Assembly (NCBI GenBank): GCA_018242485.1
Contig: JAFEBV010000035.1
Span: 1 to 42,837 of the forward strand
From: Pseudomonadota bacterium
GTDB lineage: Bacteria > Pseudomonadota > Gammaproteobacteria > Xanthomonadales > Xanthomonadaceae
DNA length: 42,837 nt
Reading direction: 5' to 3'
Each line of letters begins with the position of its first letter. Position 1 is the stretch's first letter. The notes under the pieces were generated by a model, which searched no databases, was not told where the DNA came from, and worked only from the letters and a program-made list of their open reading frames with translations. A program made the position numbers and the translations under genes. Shown here in pieces: positions 38,639-42,837 of the stretch.

Positions 38639-40819
38639 ATGAGCGACGAACGCATCCCCTCCAGACCGAACCCGCCGGCCGCGCGCACGCTCGCCGACCT
38701 CGTCGACGGCCTGCGCGCGCGTCTGCGCGAGCCGCTGGTGGCGATGTTCGATGCACTCGACGATGCCCTGTTCGATCTCGGCGAACGCGCGCATTCGGGC
38801 GAAGTGCAGCAGCGCCACTTCGACGCCCTGCGCGAGTGCCGCAAGCAGCGCAACGCGGTGCAGGAGCAGTTCCTCGCCGCACTGGGCACCGTACACGCGA
38901 AGAAATCGGCGCAGGCCGCGCCCGATGGGCGGCTCGCGCTGGTGGATCCGGACGACCTCGAAGTCGAACTGGCCATCGACGCCATGGTCGCACGCCTCGG
39001 CCAGCGCCTGGCGCATGTGCTGCACGCGCTCGACCAGCGCATGGCGGTGGTGCTGGGCGAGCCGAACGTGGATCTGCAAGGCCATCCGCTCGGTCTGGCA
39101 AGCCTGTGCGGCGCGTTCCAGATGGCCGCCGAATCCCTCGACATCGACTTGCAGGCCCGCCTGATCCTCTACAAGCTGTTCGAGCGGCATGTGCTCGGCG
39201 CGCTGGAACCGGCCTACGCCGAGATCAATGTGCGCCTGGCCGCGGCCGGCGTGTTGCCGATGCTCGGTCACGGCCGCGTGCGTCACCATGCGACACCGGC
39301 CGCCGCGCATCACGTCGCACACCCGCATGCGCCCGAACCCGTGGCCGTGCATCTGCCACCCGAGCACGCGGCGACCGCCACCGAAGCGGCGGTCGCGCGC
39401 GATCACGACGAACACGAACTGCTGACGGCCTTGCGCGACCTGGTCGTCCGGCAGACGGTCATGGCTCTGTCTGCGCAAATGCAGCCATCAGCAACCGATC
39501 CGGTGCAGGCAGCCGATGCGATCGATCAGACCTTGACCCAGCTCGGTCAGGGGCCACTGGAAGGGCAGCCTCTACCCTCGCCGCGGGCGATCGCCCGACA
39601 GGTGCTGGAAGGCGCGCTGCACGCACCCAACGCAGCCGTGCCATCGGCGCAGCAGGTGGCCACGGTGGACATGCTCGGTCGCGTGTTCGATGCCATGACC
39701 GGCGACGAAAGCATCCCTGCGCCGATGCAACCGGTGGTGCAATCGCTGATGTTGCCGGTGATGCGCGCCTCCCTGCGCCATCCGGGTCTGATCGCCGAAA
39801 ACGCGCACCCGCTGCGGCAACTGATCGATCTGGTTGCCGACAGCGCGGTCGGTTGGTGCCCGAGCGTGGATCCGGGTTCGCGCGCGCTCAACGACCTCCA
39901 GTATTCCCTGCAGAAGATCGCCAGCAGCACGTCCACGCACGACGCCGACCACATCGCCGCGCAGTTGCGCTCGCAACTCGAGCAGCAACGGCGCCGCTCC
40001 GAACTGGCCGAACAACGCGCGGTCGAAGCGCATGCCGGGCGCGAGCGGCTCTGGCAGGCGCGCCGTCAGGTCAATCAGGCGCTCGTGCAGATCCTCGGGC
40101 GGGCGAGCATCCCCTCGTGGGTGCGCTACCTCATCACCCGCCCGTGGATGAACTACCTGGTGCTGCTGTGGCTGCGTCAGGGCCCGGCATCGGCGGGGTA
40201 TCGCGACGCGCTGGGCTTCGCCGAATCGCTGGCGTGGTGCGCCGGCGCCGGTGCCAGCCGGGTCGAACAACTGCGCATGCGCGCGCTGTTGCCGATCATG
40301 GAGGCGCAATTGCAGCAGGGTCTGGCGACCGTGGCCTATCAGGACAACGAGATCGGCCAGCTCGTCAACGAGTTGCAGCAATACATCCGTTACCGCGTCG
40401 GCGACCTGCCCGCGCCGGCCTTCATCGAATCCGAGCCGCCGGCCGGCAGCGCGCCGGGAGCCTTGGCCGCCGATCCGGGCAGCGTGGAAGAACAGCCGCT
40501 GCCGCAGAACGTCAACCCCGACGTGCTGGCGCGCGTACGCGGCCTGCGCCCGGGCACATGGTTCACCTTCGCCGACCAGAAACAGGGTGCCGAGCGCGTC
40601 AAGCTGTCGTGGGTGAGCCCGTATTCCGGACGCTGCCTGTTCGTCAACCGCAATGGGCAGAAGATCCGCGAGCAGCGTCCCGAGGATCTGGCGCACGCAC
40701 TGGAGCAGGGCTTGGCGAACATCGTCGATGGCGCCGACGAGGTGCTGCAACGCGCGCTCACCCACGCCCTGCGTCGCGCACGCAAGGGTGGCGACGAAGG
40801 CACTGCGCGCAGCGCCTGA
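38639..40819 (+). CDS. DUF1631 family protein
   Basis: This is a large soluble protein of 726 residues from MSDERIPSRP. I recognise it as DUF1631 by its size, its alpha-helical make-up (for example RECRKQRNAVQEQFLAALG and LYKLFERHVLGALEPAY) and the conserved C-terminal part. That part includes the stretch PGTWFTF...VKLSWVSPYSGRCLFVNRNG (about 650-690), which resembles a PilZ-like beta domain. Members with this tail are discussed as c-di-GMP or motility related, but no function is assigned here. No signal peptide or membrane helix is seen. A 48-base upstream extension is open but lacks support. Confidence 0.75.
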   Translation: MSDERIPSRPNPPAARTLADLVDGLRARLREPLVAMFDALDDALFDLGERAHSGEVQQRHFDALRECRKQRNAVQEQFLAALGTVHAKKSAQAAPDGRLALVDPDDLEVELAIDAMVARLGQRLAHVLHALDQRMAVVLGEPNVDLQGHPLGLASLCGAFQMAAESLDIDLQARLILYKLFERHVLGALEPAYAEINVRLAAAGVLPMLGHGRVRHHATPAAAHHVAHPHAPEPVAVHLPPEHAATATEAAVARDHDEHELLTALRDLVVRQTVMALSAQMQPSATDPVQAADAIDQTLTQLGQGPLEGQPLPSPRAIARQVLEGALHAPNAAVPSAQQVATVDMLGRVFDAMTGDESIPAPMQPVVQSLMLPVMRASLRHPGLIAENAHPLRQLIDLVADSAVGWCPSVDPGSRALNDLQYSLQKIASSTSTHDADHIAAQLRSQLEQQRRRSELAEQRAVEAHAGRERLWQARRQVNQALVQILGRASIPSWVRYLITRPWMNYLVLLWLRQGPASAGYRDALGFAESLAWCAGAGASRVEQLRMRALLPIMEAQLQQGLATVAYQDNEIGQLVNELQQYIRYRVGDLPAPAFIESEPPAGSAPGALAADPGSVEEQPLPQNVNPDVLARVRGLRPGTWFTFADQKQGAERVKLSWVSPYSGRCLFVNRNGQKIREQRPEDLAHALEQGLANIVDGADEVLQRALTHALRRARKGGDEGTARSA

Positions 40820-40955
40820 GCTTTGACGCTTCGGTACACTGCACGCAGTCCATCGCATCTGCCGGACTGTCGCCGGACTGGTGTTCGACGCGGCAAGTCG
40901 TAGGTGCGGACACGTTTTCTGCGAGTGCCCGCCCCGAAACCCACCCCGCGCCGCG

Positions 40956-41828
40956 ATGCCCGACGCCGTCCCTTCTTCATCGTCACCTCCTGCCAGGTCG
41001 ATCCTGACCGCGGCATTGCGCGGCGTGGGGCAGGTCATGTTCCAGCGCCATGCCGCGGTCGGCGCGCTGTTCCTGCTCGGTCTGGCGGTGCATTCGCCGC
41101 CGCTCGCGCTGGCCGGATTCCTTGGCGCGCTGGCCGGCACCACGCTGGCGAAGCTGTGCCAGTGGCCACGCGCGGACATCGACGACGGCCTGTACGGCTA
41201 CAACGCCGCGCTGGTGGCGATCGCCGCGGTCGCGTTCTATCCGTTCGGTTGGATCGGCGTGGGTGTGGCTGTGATCGGCTCGATCGTATCGACGAGCCTC
41301 ATGCACGCGATGCGCCGATACGGATGGAAGCCCTACACCTTTCCCTTCGTCGCCACGACATGGATCGCCTTCGCGGTCGTCGCCCGCAGCGGCGGTGCAG
41401 CCACTCACCCGATATCGATTCACCACCTGCCGATCGACGCCTTCGCGCAGTCGTTCGGGCAGATGATGTTCCTCGACAATTCTCTTTCCGGCGTCATTTT
41501 TCTTATCGCCCTCGCCGTCGCTGCACGGCGAGCGGCGGCGCTGGCAGCACTTGGCGCTCTGGCTGCGCTCGCCCTCGCCCACGCCTTGGGTTGGCCCGGC
41601 GAACGCATCGCTTCCGGCCTGTACGGCTATAACGCGGTGCTCGCCGCCATCGCCATCGGCATGCTCACCCCGCGCCTTTCCGCCGTCATCGCCGCGGCGT
41701 TGCTGGCGACCGCGATCACCCACCTCATGCTGCAAGCCGATCTGCCGGCGCTCACTTTCCCGTTCGTATTGGCGACATGGCTGGTCGGCGCGGTCGTGCC
41801 GGCGCATCCAGTACAATCCCGCGCATGA
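40956..41828 (+). CDS. Urea transporter
   Basis: This 290-residue membrane protein of the urea transporter (UT) family is a passive channel for urea. The family's internal duplication is visible. DDGLYGYNAALVAIA (about 76-90) is echoed by ASGLYGYNAVLAAIAIG in the second half, and PYTFPFVATTW by LTFPFVLATW. About ten hydrophobic segments are present. The ATG at 40956 is one candidate; the hydrophobic core begins near residue 20. Its stop overlaps the nadC start in ATGA. No urease gene is in the window, so its urea may be used elsewhere in the genome. Confidence 0.88.
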   Translation: MPDAVPSSSSPPARSILTAALRGVGQVMFQRHAAVGALFLLGLAVHSPPLALAGFLGALAGTTLAKLCQWPRADIDDGLYGYNAALVAIAAVAFYPFGWIGVGVAVIGSIVSTSLMHAMRRYGWKPYTFPFVATTWIAFAVVARSGGAATHPISIHHLPIDAFAQSFGQMMFLDNSLSGVIFLIALAVAARRAAALAALGALAALALAHALGWPGERIASGLYGYNAVLAAIAIGMLTPRLSAVIAAALLATAITHLMLQADLPALTFPFVLATWLVGAVVPAHPVQSRA

Positions 41829-42682
41829 AAGAACCCCTCGTTGCACCCGATTCCGCACGCGTACGCGCCGATGTCGAACGTGCGCTGGCCGAGGACATCG
41901 GCAGCGGCGACGTGACCGCCGACCTGCTGCCGGACGCGCCGGCGCAGGCCTGGGTGGTGTGCAAGCAGGCGGCGGTGATCGCCGGGCGGCCGTGGTTCGA
42001 CGCTACCTTCCACGCCCTCGATGGCGATGCGCGCATCGACTGGCGCGTCGCCGAAGGCGAGCGGGTCGGCGTCGGCACGGTCGTGTGCGTGTTGCACGGG
42101 CGTTCGCGCGCGCTGGTCAGCGGCGAGCGCACCGCGCTCAATTTCCTGCAGACGCTCTGCGCCACCGCCACGGCGACCGCCGCCTTCGTCGATGCCGTGC
42201 GCGGAACGCGAACTCGCATCCTCGACACCCGCAAGACCCTGCCCGGCCTGCGACTGGCGCAGAAGTACGCGGTGCGCGCTGGCGGCGGCAGCAACCACCG
42301 GCTCGGCCTGCACGATGCGATGATGCTCAAGGAAAACCACATCCTCGCCGCCGGTTCGCTCGCCGGGGCGATCCACCGCGCCCGCGCGATGCTCCCGGAT
42401 ATCCCGTTGATCGTCGAAGTGGAGACGCTGGACGAACTCGATCAGGCGCTCGCCGCGCGCCCGGATCGCATCCTCGTGGATGAGTTCTCGATGGACGACC
42501 TGCGCGAAGCGGTGCGCCGCGCGCGCGGCCAAGTGCCGCTGGAGGTATCGGGCGGCGTGGGGCTGGAAGCGGTGCGCGCGCTGGCGGAGACGGGTGTGGA
42601 CTGCATCTCGGTCGGCGCGCTCACGAAGCACGTGCAGGCGGTGGATCTGTCGATGCGCTTTGGTGAGCCGCCGGAGCGGTGA
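41825..42682 (+). CDS. nadC: Nicotinate-nucleotide diphosphorylase (carboxylating)
   Basis: NadC (quinolinate phosphoribosyltransferase) makes nicotinate mononucleotide from quinolinate and PRPP in NAD synthesis. It has 285 residues (297 in E. coli). Family features are the N-terminal AEDIGSGDVTADLL, ERTALNFLQTL, TRKTLPGLR, KYAVRAGGGSNHRLGLHDAMMLKENH (Arg, His and Lys ligands of the substrate, given here in parts: KYAVRAGGGSNHR, LGLHDAMMLKENH) and the C-terminal EVSGGV and ISVGALTKH. The ATG overlaps the urea transporter stop by four bases. The stop codon TGA lies inside the first unit of a GTGAAGG heptamer repeat. Confidence 0.96.
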   Translation: MKEPLVAPDSARVRADVERALAEDIGSGDVTADLLPDAPAQAWVVCKQAAVIAGRPWFDATFHALDGDARIDWRVAEGERVGVGTVVCVLHGRSRALVSGERTALNFLQTLCATATATAAFVDAVRGTRTRILDTRKTLPGLRLAQKYAVRAGGGSNHRLGLHDAMMLKENHILAAGSLAGAIHRARAMLPDIPLIVEVETLDELDQALAARPDRILVDEFSMDDLREAVRRARGQVPLEVSGGVGLEAVRALAETGVDCISVGALTKHVQAVDLSMRFGEPPER

Positions 42683-42706
42683 AGGGTGAAGGGTGAAGAG
42701 TGAAAC
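42679..42706 (+). repeat. GTGAA heptamer array at the nadC stop
   Basis: Four 7-base units occur here: GTGAAGG, GTGAAGG, GTGAAGA and GTGAAAC. The nadC stop (42680-42682) is part of the first. The core GTGAA is the complement of the TTCAC core of the terminal arrays, so this is the same family in inverse orientation. Confidence 0.8.
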
Positions 42707-42718
42707 GCGGACAGGCTT

Positions 42719-42837
42719 TTTCACGATTCACGATTCACGATTCACGATTCACGATTCACGATTCACGATTCACGATTCACGATTCACGATTCACGATTCA
42801 CGATTCACGATTCACGATTCACGATTCACGATTCACG
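42719..42837. repeat. Heptamer tandem array, 16 perfect ATTCACG units at the right edge
   Basis: After TTTTCACG come 16 perfect ATTCACG units, from 42726 to the last base. There are no variant units, unlike the left array. Orientation is the same as at the left edge. GTGAAA (42700-42705) can pair with TTTCAC (42719-42724). The array runs off the window, so its length is unknown, and an assembly break is likely. Confidence 0.97.

Overview
The window is a GC-rich gammaproteobacterial chromosome segment. Gene content and order best fit the order Lysobacterales (Xanthomonadales): rpoE-rseA-mucD-lepA-lepB-DUF4845-rnc-era, asd-fimV-truA-trpF-trpB-trpA-accD, an UPF0434/Trm112-type protein beside purEK, and a DUF1631 protein. 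This placement rests on recognised gene families and synteny, not on a database search. Almost all of it is ordinary core chromosome. No phage, insertion sequence, CRISPR array, tRNA or rRNA was seen.

Layout. (1) 1-196 is a heptamer tandem array that abuts the era stop codon. (2) 198-8381, minus strand: the envelope-stress sigma factor RpoE, its anti-sigma factor, a DegP/MucD protease, LepA, signal peptidase LepB, a DUF4845 protein, RNase III and Era. A good sigma-E type promoter lies just upstream of rpoE. (3) 8635-10698, plus strand: a two-domain fatty-acid oxidation protein. (4) 10709-20627, minus strand: glmM, accD, trpA, trpB, trpF, truA, fimV and asd, with the trp genes separated by palindromic repeat elements. 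(5) 21079-22840, minus strand: a four-base-overlapping cluster grxD-SDR-marC, divergent from sodB and a methyltransferase (22980-24479, plus). (6) 24563-34028, minus strand: a complete MdtABC-type RND efflux system with its outer-membrane lipoprotein. It is divergent from an orphan tandem-GAF histidine kinase (34304-36265, plus). (7) 36408-38191, minus strand: purE-purK. (8) 38303-42682, plus strand: Trm112-like protein, DUF1631 protein, urea transporter and nadC. (9) 42679-42837: heptamer arrays again, running to the window edge.

The most interesting layer is the small repeats. Heptamer repeats with a shared TTCAC/GTGAA core bound both ends of the window. A different heptamer (GTCCCGA), together with a short palindrome, sits in frame inside purK as a 36-codon insertion. 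Palindromic elements separate trpA, trpB and trpF, and one runs through the stop of trpF. A dispersed repeat of the 'VILSAAKDL' type lies upstream of lepA's partner mucD. Between the convergent kinase and purK genes, two pairs of perfect 10-base inverted repeats are arranged A-B-A'-B', an order that cannot fold as nested hairpins. Protein-level oddities are a roughly 60-residue extra segment between the two membrane helices of LepB, a Gly/Pro/Ser-rich insertion in MdtB, and a short-chain dehydrogenase lacking the usual catalytic serine.
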